Assembly (NCBI GenBank): GCA_032871835.1
Contig: CM065296.1
Coordinates: 118,368,146 to 118,432,145 of the forward strand
DNA: 64,000 nt
Origin: Dipteronia dyeriana
Lineage: Eukaryota > Streptophyta > Magnoliopsida > Sapindales > Sapindaceae
Reading direction: 5' to 3'
The translations under genes and the position numbers were made by a program. Position 1 is the stretch's first letter, and each line of letters starts with the position of its first letter. This document shows, piece after piece, positions 25,830-37,551 of this stretch. The notes under the pieces were generated by a model. It saw only the letters and a program-made list of their open reading frames with translations. It was not told the origin of the DNA and ran no database searches.

Positions 25830-26163
25830 TACACTGTATTAATACAGAAAACAATGACAACCATGAATCTGTCGATATCACTTGTCTCTTACAACTCAGC
25901 TTTCTAATAATTCAAACTTATTTGTCTTCAATTTGATCCATTTATTATCTCTTTCAACACATTACACATGCACGGTCCTCATCAACCTTTCATTCTCTAG
26001 AGTTTCAAGTTACTTGTAGTAGGATTCACAATCAATCAATCAAAATGGACCAAATTATATACCTTGATACTTTAGAAAGCAAATGGTAGCTTCATTATGC
26101 AATATTGGATACATTATAGTACGTTCTGCTTCAGTCTTCACTATATATAGCTGCATGCTTTTT
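25830..26163. other. Continuation of the protease pseudogene's 3' flank
   Basis: The stretch from about 25883 to 26010 closely matches 63757-63900; both contain CAACACATTACACATGCA and TCTAGAGTTTC. It is non-coding. Confidence 0.7.
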
Positions 26164-26175
26164 ATAAATAACATT

Positions 26176-26800
26176 TTTTTTTTTAAGTAAAAAAGAACTT
26201 TATTCAACAGAAAAGGAATTACAAGAATTCAAATCACATTTGGCTAACAAGGAGAGCCACTCCGAGGAAACTATACTCCAAACACAATAGCAGCAATTTG
26301 ACACAGCAAATCTAGCAAAAAGATTGAGCCAACCTGTTACAGTCCCCGGAAATATGTACAATAGAAACATCTGTACATCTAGCTTTAAGGGAAAACATCA
26401 CTGCTTATGTTATATCACCATTTGAGACAAATACCTCATTACACAGACCCACCACACCCAACGCATCACATTCAATACACAATGAGAAAATTCCTAAATC
26501 TTCTGCCATCAGGAAACCTTCCAAGACAGCCTTAGCCTCAGCAATATCCACAGGTAAATTCCCACTGAAAGATAACGCAGCAGCAGCAATAATCAAACCC
26601 CTATCATCTCTAATGACCACTACACCAACCCATATCTACCAACATCCCTATCCAAAGCTGCATCTACATTCAATTTAAAACAACCTGAAGCTGGTAAAGT
26701 CCATAGCTTCACAGCAGGCTAACAGCTCATCAAGATCCTGCTACCCTTACCCGAGCCTCTAAACTCTTTCAACAACTCTATCTCCTGCACGAATCCAGCA
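26176..26800 (-). mobile_element. 5'-truncated LINE (L1-type) with perfect 12-bp target duplication
   Basis: ATAAATAACATT occurs at 26164-26175 and again at 26801-26812. The left side of the insert begins with a T run, the complement of a 3' poly(A) tail, so the element is in minus orientation. Translated on the minus strand it encodes the RNase H-like C-terminal domain typical of plant LINE ORF2: FKLNVDAALD, IRDDRGLIIAAAALSFSG, AEAKAVLEGFLMAEDLG, then a degenerate CNRLAQS. Stops occur before and after the open part (26405-26620). Reverse transcriptase and endonuclease are missing, as expected from truncated target-primed reverse transcription. Confidence 0.88.
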
Positions 26801-26929
26801 ATAAATAACATTATTCAGGAATAAAAAAACTCGACCAAATAATTTTCTTTGAAAAAATTTGAATTATTTAATTCAATTAATTGAAGTTAAAATATTCAAA
26901 TATATTTAATTTAAAATTAATATGAAAAT

Positions 26930-27825
26930 TACATTTAATTTAAATCCGGCACTCTAGGGGTGTGCATTTTCGGTTTGGTTTGGGTTGAAGCTCAATGTCA
27001 CACTAAACCGATACATATCATTTTGGCTATATTTCAACCCAAACCAAACCAATGTGATTAGCCAAACCGATCCAAACCAAAAAAAAAAAAGAAAAGTCGG
27101 GTTGGTTTGAGTTGATTCGGATTGATTTAACGGTTTAGATTTAAACCTAAAATCATGTTTTGCGTTATGATAAAAAAATTATTTAAATATAAAAATATTA
27201 AATATAGATATTATTTAATTATTTTAAAAATTAAAATATTATATAATTAACAAATTAACAATAAAAGATATCATAATAGAAAAATACAAAATAAAACATA
27301 ATAAAACTCATATTCTAAAATGCATTGGAATGGATGAGTAGCTGTATTTTATTTATTAAGACAAGTATAATATATAAAGGAAAGAGAGTAGTACAATACC
27401 AATTAATGGTTGATGTTAATGAATAAGAAGAAAAAAAATCTGATTCATATGAGAAACAAATAAGTATAAATAAAAGTTATAAAACAGGAAATATGAATTT
27501 GATTTTATTAAATATATGAGTTGATTTGGGTTGTATGAATTTTATTTTTACCAACTCAAACAAAACCGATCTTTGATCGGTTTGTTTGTCATTAACAAAC
27601 CGATTAATAAATTTTTTAGATGTGAAACCGAACCAATCCATAAAGTTTGGGTTGAGTTAGGCGGGTTGGTTCGGTTTGACGGTTTTTTGCACACTCCTAC
27701 TGTGCTCAAATAGTGTGACATTACTCTAATCTATTTATTTAAATTGTATTATAATTGTATGATTGAAATGAATAAATTACAGTGATGCCACGACATTTAA
27801 ACATTAGGGTAAAATAACATTACTC
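26930..27825. mobile_element. MITE family A, copy 2, split by a hAT element
   Basis: The left part (TTTAATTTAAATCCGG) and the part after the hAT element (AGTGTGACATTACTCTAATC to ATAACATTACTCT) line up with the two arms of the MITE at 13876-14042. Confidence 0.6.
26955..27699. mobile_element. Non-autonomous hAT-type element (745 bp)
   Basis: Left end TAGGGGTGTGCATTTTCGG; right end the complement of TAGGAGTGTGCAAAAAACCG. Both ends carry CGGTTTGGTT-type text, as in a widespread plant repeat class. The flanking octamers CGGCACTC and CTGTGCTC match at 5 of 8 bases and both resemble the homologous site in the other MITE copy, which supports them as a diverged 8-bp target duplication. The interior is AT-rich and non-coding. 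Confidence 0.7.
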
Positions 27826-27872
27826 TTTTATGATAATGCATTAATTTGACTGATGGTCACATTTAATATAAT

Positions 27873-29470
27873 TTAATTAGAGAAAATAGCAATTTTCAAC
27901 CAAAAAAATTAAGGGGCTTATATTATTATCCGGAATTAGTGTTTTTATTGTTTTTACCAAACTTGAATAGACAATTTTACCCGTCATTTCTATTTCTTTT
28001 TATCTTTTAAAACTAATTTTCATTACAAAAACCAATTTTTTATTTTTTTAAATGATCGGAGGTTGAGACCTCCAACGGAGATGCGAGCGACCTTCAATGG
28101 AGATTTCGACTTCCATCGGAAGTTGCCTCGATCTCCATGGAGGTCCGAGACCTCCAATGGAAGTCACTTACTACACATAAATTTTTTAGTAAAAAAACTG
28201 GGAAGGGAAAAAAAATCCATGAAGAAGAAGGATATTAAACACACTAGATTGAACACACTGTGAATTAAATATATAGATTTAACACGATGAAATTAAAGAT
28301 ATAGATTAAACACACTAAGAACTAAACACGTTAGAAAATAAACACACGGGTTAAACACCATAGGAATTAAACTGATGGTGTGTTTAATTGAAGAAGAACG
28401 GTTGTGTGTTTAATTGATAAAAACTGGTGGTGTGTATAATTGATAAAAACTGTTGGTATGTTTAATTAAAGAATAACGGTATGTTTAAGTGAAGAAGATT
28501 GTTGGTGTGTTTAATTGTAGAAATCTGGAGTGTTGAAATTAATGATAAATTTGGATTTTTTTTCTAGTTTTTTTTTTAAAATTCTTCTTCTAATCTGTGA
28601 TGTAATTATGTGGTGATTGATGTGATGTTGATACCTTATGTGCTATATTATTTATGATAGAATTTAGGAAAAAAAAATTAAGACGCCTAACATTACTCTA
28701 TATTATAATTAGAGAAAATAACACTTTTTAACCAAAAAATAAAGGGGGTTTCTCTATTTTTACTCGGAATTATTGTTTTCATTATTTTTACCAAACTTAT
28801 CACTTAATAGATAAATTTACCCCTATCTTTTCTATTTATTTTTATTTTTTAAAACTATTTTTCTTAATAAAAAAAAATTATTATATTTTTTATTGATTGG
28901 AGGCCGTGACCTCCAATGGAGGTTTGGGGGACCTTCGATGGAGGTTTTGACCTCCATCAGAAGTTGCCCAGACCTCCATGGAGGTCACTTGGCACACAAT
29001 TTTTTTTTAAAAAAAAATTCCTGAAATTAAACATGCTGAATAAACACCTTGGAAAACACATAGACCTCCATCGGAAGTTGCCCTGACCTCTATGAAGGGG
29101 GAAAAATTCGTGAAGAAGAAGGATATAAATCGCATCAGATTAAACACATCAGTAATTAAACACACATAGATTTAAAACGTTAAGAATTAAATACACAGAT
29201 TAAACATACTAGGAACTAAACACACTAGGAATTAAACACAGAATAAACATCAAAGGAATTAAATTGGTTATGTACTGATGTGTTTAGTTGATGAAAACCG
29301 GTGGTGTGTGTAATTGAAGAACTGATTTGTGTTTAATTGATAAAAACTGGTGGTGTATATAATTGAAGAAATTTTGGTGGTGTTTAATTGAAAAATACGA
29401 ATGTATTTAATTGGAGAAAATTGCTAGTGTATTTAATTGCAGATTACTATTGATATGTTTAAATTAGAGA
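27873..29470. repeat. Two direct copies of a 0.8-kb repeat with internal inverted symmetry
   Basis: Copy 1 (about 27873-28700) and copy 2 (about 28703-29470) share the order TTAGAGAAAATA, TTTACCAAACTT, GACCTCCAATGGAGG-type inverted text, then many TTAAACACAC units followed by GTGTGTTTAATTG units. The second half of each copy is roughly the reverse complement of the first, so each could fold back. There is no coding content. Confidence 0.75.
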
Positions 29471-29998
29471 TGTAAATCAGATCGGATAATCCAAATATAG
29501 TTTGAACTAGATTTGAATTCCGAAAATTTGAACAAAAACAAAGTACCAATCACAATGTCCATATTTGAAAATCGAATATGGAATGGAAAATTTACTGTTT
29601 GAAATCCGAAAATAATCCAAATTCGGTCCGAAACCGAATTCGAATCCAATCTGAATCCGGTCTAAATCCATTCCGAATCGGAAAATCCGATATTTCATAA
29701 AAAATTAAAAAGTTATATAAGTTGTCTTTAAAAAAAAAAAAAACACTATTTTTGTGTAGTTGCACACAAAACCCATTTAGTCTCCAAACCTTCCAAGCAA
29801 GGCAGGCCTAATGCATTGGCTGCAGGGGCAACCGCCCGTCGCCCCTATTCTAAATGGGCTATTTTTACATGCAATGAGTATTATTTCAAGAGCCCAATTT
29901 TGTTTTATTTTAGATTATAAGAAACTCAAATACTTGTTTTGAGTTAGTCCAAATGATTTAAATAAAAAAAGGCCATTTAAAAAAAGTCAAAAAACTTA
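29471..29998. other. Non-coding; fragment rich in CGGA/TCCGAA text
   Basis: TAGAGATGTAAATCAGATCGG and later AATCCGAAA-type words resemble the ends of other low-GC plant DNA repeats, but no partner end is found. No gene is visible. Confidence 0.4.
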
Positions 29999-30289
29999 GG
30001 CCCCGTCCTGTAGCTGTTTTTCAGTCCGTTCTAGTTTTTATTTTCCAAAAACGATTTTGAAAACACGTTCGTTAACCGTTTTTCATTTTATTTTAGAAAA
30101 AAAAAATGAAAAACAAAATCAGTGTTAAATTTGAAAAACATAAAATAATTGTTTTTCGTTTTTCGTTTTTATTTTTCATTTTGTTTTTCACTTTTTTTAT
30201 ATTAAAAAAAATCTTAAACTATTAATTGTACTGTTATGCGTTTGATATGACTAGAACAAGACGGAACAAAATTTTTAAATTAACAAAGT

Positions 30290-30545
30290 GCCCCTCTTAT
30301 ATATATATATATATATTATTATTATATATATATTATAATATATAATATATAATATATAAAATTATTAATATTAATAATATTATAATATAGTTTTTATATA
30401 TTATAATATATAATATCAATAATATTATATATATATATTATAATTTTTATATTATAAAATATAATATTTTATAATTATGTAAATATTATGAAATAATATT
30501 CTATAATATATATATATATATATATATAATATCAAATTTATATAG
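30290..30545. repeat. TA-rich tract left of the pararetrovirus
   Basis: Nearly pure A/T with many TA dinucleotide runs. Endogenous caulimovirids in several plants are known to sit in TA dinucleotide repeats. Confidence 0.85.
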
Positions 30546-30546
30546 C

Positions 30547-31476
30547 CGATCACTTTCCAGGCGAGTTACAGCCCTAGTCCAGCACCGCTCTCCTCCAATC
30601 AAGGAGTATGTCCAGTCTACTGCTCTGGACAACTGTCTGATTCCTGCTTCATCTACTGAACAATATGTTGACCTAGAAATTGGCCAACCACTTATTGAAC
30701 AGTGGATCAGAGAAGGATACTCTCACCTGCACATCGGAGCTATCAGAATAATCCTTACCTTGCACGGCAGGAAAGGATTACCAGTCACGGCCCGGATTGC
30801 CCTTCTCAATACGATTTACAAGCAGTATGAGCATGCAGTCATTGGCACGTGCCTCTCCACGTTACATGCAGGAAGCATCTCACTCACCTACTACCCAAAC
30901 TTCAACATCCCTCTCAGGGATCTAAATCTGCACAAATGTCTCAAAGTCCAACTGCAGATCATAGGAGCCCCTATGATGCCAAATTCCTATATGGCAACCC
31001 TCTATCATCAGATTGCTTACAGACTCCATGATCATGCTCTTGATCTCCCCATCCCTGGACATTCTGGAGATACCATCTTCATCAAAGCTGAAAGAGAAGA
31101 TGAGGTTCCTACTATCATCCAGATTCCTAAACAACTGCCTAGAGAAAAGCTCACAGAAATCATGCCCTTAAACTGGATCACCAACTATGAAAAGGCTTTT
31201 CAAAACACCACACCAGTGGTGGCAACCAAAACCAAGTTCATAAAGTTAGCAGATGGGTCGATCCAAACAACTTATGAACAAATTGGTACCTCAGAAGCAA
31301 GTACCCCTGCTACTAAGCCAGAGCCAGCACCCAGTGCTTCTCCCGTTTTTTAAATCCTGACAATCCGACCTGTCACAACCGAACGGGAAATCCCTATACA
31401 TCACTTTGAAACTGATGAGACTCCAGTCTACACAGACAAAGTCAACGGGCACTTCATCTGGGATGTAGACCCAGAC
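30547..31476 (+). pseudogene. Viral movement protein domain (30K-type), 5'-truncated
   Basis: An open frame starts at the junction without an ATG and includes YVDLEIGQPLIEQW, HIGAIRIILTLHGRKGLPV and NIPLRDLNLHKCLKVQLQI, a pattern resembling caulimovirid movement proteins, which help virions or nucleoprotein pass through plasmodesmata. An in-frame TAA occurs at 31351-31353; the same frame then continues into the coat-protein precursor region (HFIWDVDPDMCDADCECRSC). The assignment rests on domain position and general resemblance. Confidence 0.65.
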
Positions 31477-33851
31477 ATGTGTGATGCAGATTGCGAATGC
31501 AGGTCTTGCCATAAACCAGAAAAAACACCCTGCAAATCTGTGTCTTCTTTCGCAAAGCCTGAAGACCCTCATAGCCCTTGGATTGGCCTACGACCTATAA
31601 AAAACAAACCTCTTCCCATCTATGACAGGGCACTTCAAATCCTCAGAGAAGAGGGTTTACTCCTGGATAAACCCACAAAAATAATGCCAGCTGTCCCGGC
31701 TCCTATCCCATGTTTCATGGCTTCTAGTTACGACAAAGACTTCCCTCCGTTGGATTCTTCGTCAAATCCCGAAAGGAACCTGTTTTCCAGACCTTTCATC
31801 CAGTCAACGAAAGTCTTACCTGATGGATCACACAAACAGCCTTCCCAGGCTGAACAGGTTCTCACTGGCATACCCGCAATGCAACGGTCCAAAATAGGGT
31901 ACTCCACTCTATTGACCAAAAAATTGACAAAGTCTCTCACCACGTCTCTCAACAGGATAACCAGCTACTACATCTTGATTCCACACTACGGAGCATGTAT
32001 AAAGACCTACAATCAAGAGTATCTAGGTTAGATGTTGATTTACACCAGTATATCAACCAAGGATATTTTGGCCCTGATTTTGATACCAAAGAGAGAGAGA
32101 TCAGACGTCTCAAAGACCAACTGGACCAAATAACAAGAGACCACTTCACCAGTACACCTTACCTTCCAAGCCCTCACCCTTATTCCCCGTCCTTAATATT
32201 CCCAACCCAGTCACCGCCACCCCCTCTAAGACCTCCTGACCATTCCCAGTTTTTCAAATCAACCGGAGACCTCTTTCGAAAATACCCACCTTTACCCACT
32301 GAGAAACCATCAACTAGCAAAGACAAATATACCTCCCACAAAAAGAAGACACATTCTTCCCACAAACGCTCACCACAAAACCACCAAAAACAGGCCTTCT
32401 ACACATCTTCCCGCCAATATTACTCTTCTGATACCTCCTCAACAGAAACAGAAACATCAGAACCCACCTCCACCTCTTCATGGGAAACTTATCACTCTGA
32501 CCAAACACCAGATTCCTCAAACTATTCAGACCCAGGTGATCCCACACAAGTCTATTTGGCTACAAGGGCCGACCCTCAGCCATCCACGCAAACCATGAAT
32601 ACGTCATCAGAATCAGAAACCACTGAAGCACCTCCTCCAGTAACTGATAAACCACCCGACCAAAGAGATACGGCACCAACACACACTCCTCCCCTAAGAC
32701 CCACCAATGGTCCCTGGTTCAATTTTGACGAAGTCGTTCCCAGACAATGGAGAAAAAGAATGTCTGAAATGAGCGTCTGGCTCGACCTCCAAATAGCAAA
32801 AGGAGGTGACAACGTAGAGTCCATTCTGAGAGAGTTTGTTTCCAGGTTCACTGGATCTCTCAGAGTTTGGTACCAAGCCCTCGGAGAATACAGACAGTTA
32901 CAGTTAGTCAGATGCGGTTCTGTCTCTATGGCAATAGGGATAATCTTTAGAGAATTTCTCGGAGATGTTTCCCAATTCTATAAACAAACCAGATAAGAAT
33001 TCTTCGAAATGACTGTTTGCTCTTTGAACAAAGAAGATATTGACTATCACTATAGGCGCATGTCTTTCAGATACCATGCACTAGGTGGTGTCAACGATGA
33101 GACCCTAAGACAAGTGTACCTAAACTCGCTTCCATCAGAACTCCAAGGAGAATTCCAGAGATTGATCGAGTTCTCAGGAAGAAGCCTCAGAGAAATCACC
33201 CTAGGAGAAATCCACATGTTTACACACACGGCTCTGGAAAAGCTCTGTGCTACTCAACGAGTCTTCTCCAAAATGATTAAGGAAGGAAAGAAGTACAACA
33301 GACACTGTAAATTCCCTCCAAATTACCATCTCAAATGCAGCTCTGGAGAACACTGCAACTGCAAAGCAAACAGACCCGACAGAAAAAGGTCGCACAGGAC
33401 CCAAAACCCAAAGGGGTTTTCACGCTCCAGAAAATACAAGTATTACAGGAAAAAGCCAAGAAGATCTTGGAACAAATCCAACAAATGCTTTGCCTGTGGA
33501 CAAGAAGGGCATTTTGCCAAGCAATGTCCCAACAAAAGAACAAAGTCAGCCAAGCTCATCCGTCAACTAAGACAGGTAGCGGAAGAAATCCCTTCAGATG
33601 CTGACATTGAGTCCTACTTTTCAGAGCAAGAAGATGTCAACAACCTAACCTCTTTCATGATGCTAGATTCTGACGACTCTAGCTCTTCAGAACAATCAAG
33701 CCTCCCAGACCATGACTACCCATCAGAAGCCTACCAAGCCACCAATAAGAAAATTCAGGTCCTCAAATCAAAATCCAGGTTTTACCCACAAAATACTCCA
33801 AGCCAATCCCAATTGTTGCCTATTTTGACACAGGAGCCCACTCCTCCATGA
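31477..33851 (+). pseudogene. Viral coat-protein region with CCHC zinc knuckle
   Basis: It begins in the movement-protein frame with a Cys-rich patch (CDADCECRSC). A one-base frameshift near 31865 moves to the frame that carries a coiled coil (REIRRLKDQLDQITRDH), a Ser/Thr/Pro-rich stretch and the capsid-like domain (NGPWFNFDEVVPRQWRKRM, ILREFVSRFTGSLRVWYQAL). An in-frame TAA near 32994 replaces the Gln found at the same site in copy 2. The RNA-binding knuckle CFACGQEGHFAKQC is at about 33487-33530, after a Lys/Arg-rich stretch, and a Ser/Asp-rich tail follows. Homology changes frame again near 33770. Confidence 0.75.
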
Positions 33852-35860
33852 TGAACCCCAGTGTCCTCCCAGCAGAAGCTTGGAAACAAGAAGACAACCA
33901 GTTCCTAGCAGCTGACGGCCAACTTTTCAGCACCCACCTAATCTCCAAGCATAAGATTGGGTTACAATTTTGCCATCTTTCACTCTTTGGACACACGTGA
34001 TTGGTACACCTCTCCCAGATAAAGATATCCTCATCGGCTGGGACATTTACAGCCAAGCCAAATCCATTAGGATTTTACCTCAGGGCATTCGATTCAAGAA
34101 GGAGTTTAAACCTTTCATTGATATCCCAAAGATCTTCCCACTTTCAGTCATCAATCCAGACTTCAAAAATATACAAGAAAAACTCCAGCTCTTTTGCGCC
34201 ACCAGCCATACGGACTTTAAACACCCGCACCTACTATGGAAAAACCCGGACTTCTTCATAGAACTTCCTTTTAAGCTCAATGAAGATGCCAACCCTACTA
34301 AGGCCACACACACTGGAATGTCTCCTTCTGACCTGGCCCTGGCCACAGAAGAATGTAAGGAACTCCTTAGCCAAGGCCTTTTAGAGCCCACTTCATCCCC
34401 TTGGGCCTACCAGGCCTTCTAAGTGGAAAAAAGATCCGTACAAGTCAGGGGAAAGAAAAGGCTCGTCATTGATTACAAGCCACTCAACCTTTTCCTCCAA
34501 GATGACAAATTCCCTGTTCCCAGAGCTAATACCTTATTCTCCCACATACCTGGAGCCACAGTTTTCTCCAAGTTTGACCTAAAAGGAGCCTTCTGGTAAA
34601 TTGGAATACATCCCCATGACAGGCCCAAAACGGCCTTCTGCCTTCCTAATGCCCATTACCAATGGACCGTACTTCCTTTTGGTCTTAAAACAGCCCCTTC
34701 CCTGTTCCAAAAGGCCATCACCAGAATCTTTCAGCCACTGCTCAGTTCAGCCCTTCTGTACATTGATGACATCCTTCTTTTTTCAGCAGACAAGCAGTCA
34801 TATAATGATCTCTTGACAAGGTTCCACCAGATTCTTGACGAATATGGAATCATGCTATCTGACAAGAAGAGCTCGATAGGTGTCACAGAAATCGAGTTTC
34901 TTGGAATGCAAATCAAGGATGGGACGTATGCCCCTGGACCCCACCTTGCAAACCAGCTTATAGACTTCCCAGATTCCAACCTCTCACTAAAACAGCTTCA
35001 GCAATTTCTTGGCATTATTAACTATGTCAGGGATTTCATCCCACAAGCCGGCCGTTTTACCACCTGCTTATCCAAACTCCTCAAGAAGGATCCCCCACAA
35101 TGGAATACCCTCCACACTGAAGCAATCTCTCACCTTAAGAATGCTGCACAACATCTTCCACCCTTGCGTATTCCTTCAGCTGGTCACCTCATCCTGCAAA
35201 CAGACGCCAGCGATCACTTCTGGGGTGCCATCCTCATTGAAGAAATTCAAGGAAAACTTCATTACTGTGGCCATGCCAGCGGACAATTCAAAGAATCTCA
35301 GAAGCATTATCATACCATTTACAAAGAAATCCTTGCTGTAAAAAATGGAGTTTCCAAGTTTGACTTCCACCTCAGGATAACCAAATTCACCATTGAAATG
35401 GACAACTCCTCATTCCCTAAAGTTCTTGAGTTCCGCAATAAGCTCCCACCAAACCCCCAGCTCCTAAGACTTAAAGACTGGTTTGCCAGATACGACTTTT
35501 CAGTCAAACATATAAAAGGTCATCACAACATTATCCCAGATATGCTTTCTAGACCCCAGCCTGTCAACCTCCTCTCTCGAACTGGCCCGATTCCCTTGAT
35601 CTACATGGTGTCTTCCCATGCTTCCTCATCCACAGCCCCTCACACTCCCCCAATACCACCTAGCTTCCCTCCAGAATTCATAGCTACTCTTCCCCCAGAC
35701 AAAACCCCTTCCGTCCACCAAATCCAAGCTTTTGCCAGCTCTTACCTCCCACATTATCTTTCCCAAATCAACAGCCAAGGCTGTCACCATCAGATAACCA
35801 ACCTCAAAAAACCATTCTTGACCCCTTCATATCTCCTCCATTCTACTACTATTCCGACCA
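33770..35860 (+). pseudogene. Viral aspartic protease, reverse transcriptase and RNase H
   Basis: The protease reads AYFDTGAHSSMMN (DTG at about 33827). A frameshift near 33970 leads into PSFTLWTHVIGTPLPDKD. Two in-frame TAA codons (34420-34422 and 34597-34599) interrupt the frame. Reverse transcriptase motifs are KKRLVIDYKPLN, KFDLKGAFW, PFGLKTAPSLFQ and YIDDILLF (YIDD at 34759-34770). RNase H is seen as LILQTDASDHFWGAIL and YKEILAVKNGVSKFDFHL. Connection-domain text (QFLGIINYVRDFIPQAGRF) is conserved. Non-functional as it stands. Confidence 0.85.
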
Positions 35861-35861
35861 A

Positions 35862-36428
35862 ATGTTATGGTTCCTATGGTGTTTGTCTGTTCTCCATCGC
35901 CACGCCATGGTTTTCCCCCTCCAAGCACTATACGGTTTTGTCCAAGACCCTACCTCGGTCAACCTCAGGACTTTTCTACAGTGGTTTAAGCCCTTGCATG
36001 CCTGGCAGACCGAGCTCACTAAGCTCATGGGCCAATACCATCTCTGGAAAATGGACCCTCACCAGGCCTCCAAAGTGTGCTGCATCTGGATCTTCAACAG
36101 GCCCTACAATTACAGCCCACATACTCAGCTTCTTTGGACTTCCAATATCTGCTACGAATGGGATACTTCATACGACTATGAAAGGCTATACCGGACCAAC
36201 ATCCAGATACCCCTCCTCAACTTTCTTTGTGACGTCAACAATGACTACACAGACGTTATCTTTATCCTCCCTGACGTCCCAAGAGACCCCACAAAAAGCC
36301 TACACCCACTTCCAGATTCATTCCTCCAAGACTCCCAAGACCAGACTGACACATGGCCATGTTCGATCTGTGGGGCCCTCAACTCAGATGATGAGTACCA
36401 CTCCACGTGCAACCTCAGCAGCCCATAA
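35862..36428 (+). pseudogene. Viral second ORF, function unknown
   Basis: A 188-codon frame with ATG 35862 (the open frame starts further upstream), overlapping the tail of the polymerase frame in a different phase. It contains a Trp/Tyr-rich centre (VCCIWIFNRPYNYSPHTQLL) and ends with WPCSICGALNSDDEYHSTC, a possible Cys/His metal site. Florendoviruses are described as having a second ORF of unknown function after the polymerase; position and size fit. No counterpart remains in copy 2, which is truncated before it. Confidence 0.55.
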
Positions 36429-37117
36429 CTCTTCCGCCTGCTTTATTGCTGCAACGCACTCCAGCTGTCTTATTCTCTGCTTTATTATGTTCCCTGCTTT
36501 TGTCGGCCAGCTTTGTCGGCCAGCTTTACTTTTAGTTTTGTATCGCGTTCCAGCTGTCCTGCTTTTCCTTCTTTTGCTTTCCTGCTTTTGCCGGCCCTCC
36601 TGTCAATATTAGGCCGCCCTTATCTTTGTAAGATAAGTTTGTCCTTATCTCTTGTAACAGATCGTGATCGATCTTTGAAGGTGCTCCTTTTCCTTTCTCT
36701 ATAAAAGGAAAGGCCAGCCTCATTGTAAATCAGAACGAAAATAAATAAAAAGAGGATTGTGTTTTCAATTTTATGGCTTTCTAAACAGTTTCTTCCTCCC
36801 AATCTTCAGATAGTTCTGTGTCTGAAACTATGGTTCTCCAAGTTCCCAGTATGCTCTATGCTTGCCTCTTATGAGGATCCTGCATATCAGAACAGATCCT
36901 GTATACTAGTTTGGTATATCGGCTGGACACCCTGGACACATCCGGAACCAGAATGTTGTTGGCTAGGATGAACTCAGGTTTAACAAAGCCCCGTACTGAC
37001 TAGTTTGGCATGCTGATCTCCATCCATCTCTGTTAGTGTCTGACCGGAAAAGTACCCTGTTAAGGCCGAAGGATGGCCACCAGTGGGGAAACCCGGTTTT
37101 GGTTCTTTCTGTGAGAT
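36429..37117 (+). promoter_or_regulatory. Viral intergenic region with pregenome promoter and polyadenylation signals
   Basis: Non-coding, with imperfect direct repeats (TTTTGTCGGCCAGCTTT; TTTGTCGGCCAGCTTTAC). CTCTATAAAAGGAAAGG with the TATA box at 36700-36706 and AAATAAATAAAAAG at about 36740 resemble a pararetroviral transcript start and poly(A) signal. No exact tRNA-Met primer site is found; TTGGTATATCGGC near 36911 is only a partial match. Confidence 0.5.
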
Positions 37118-37380
37118 GGTATATATTAATATAATATATACAATTATATTTTATTATATAATAATATATATAAATTATAATTATTTATTTATAATTTAAG
37201 AGTTTAGTTTTGATTAATTCATATTTTTGATATGTTTTTTTGAATTGATTTTTGATGTGTTACTTTTATTTAATTTAAAAATTACAATACAAAAATTATA
37301 TTGGTTAATTATTTAATCAATTTGTTTATAGTTGTAATAATATTAAACAAAATACTAAAATTGATATTTCAATTTTTAAT
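37118..37380. repeat. TA-rich tract right of the pararetrovirus
   Basis: Mostly A/T with TATATAAT words; it mirrors the tract at 30290-30545. Confidence 0.75.
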
Positions 37381-37551
37381 AGTTTTTCAGTTAACCTACT
37401 AGACGCGCTTTTTCCGTTTTTCATTTTCAAAATACAGCTTTCAGTATTTTTCTACCAGACGCGTTTTCAGAATTCGAAAATGAAATAAAAAATATTGTTT
37501 TCATTTTCATTTTCAAAAAACAGTAACTGAAAAACACTTACAGGACGGTCC

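Larger units (their letters stand above)
30546..37117 (+). mobile_element. Endogenous caulimovirid (florendovirus-like) copy 1
   Basis: One continuous viral block carries movement protein, coat/zinc knuckle, aspartic protease, reverse transcriptase and RNase H, a second ORF and a non-coding region with promoter features. It has no LTRs and no integrase, and lies between TA-rich tracts, all as expected for an integrated plant pararetrovirus. The second ORF after RNase H and the movement-to-RNase H order fit the two-ORF plan of florendoviruses. Several in-frame stops and frameshifts mean it is a dead copy. The 5' end is truncated at the TA-rich junction. A related copy lies at 47126-51475. Confidence 0.8.
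29999..37551. mobile_element. TIR-bounded DNA element interrupted by a pararetrovirus
   Basis: GGCCCCGTCCTGTAGCTGTT at 29999 is matched in inverted orientation at 37527-37551 (CTTACAGGACGGTCC), about 21 of 25 bases. The inner subterminal parts are also related (AAAACGAT, GACGCG and TTTTTCATTTT words). Without the viral insert the element would be about 1 kb and non-coding. A target duplication could not be settled (CTTA is the best flank match), so the superfamily is open. Confidence 0.55.

Noticed and set aside
31728..32876. Minus-strand frames in viral copy 1
   Set aside because: Shadows of the plus-strand coat-protein region, which has a zinc knuckle and matches copy 2.
36905..36925. Possible tRNA-Met primer site of viral copy 1
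   Set aside because: TTGGTATATCGGC matches the usual site only in the first seven or so bases.
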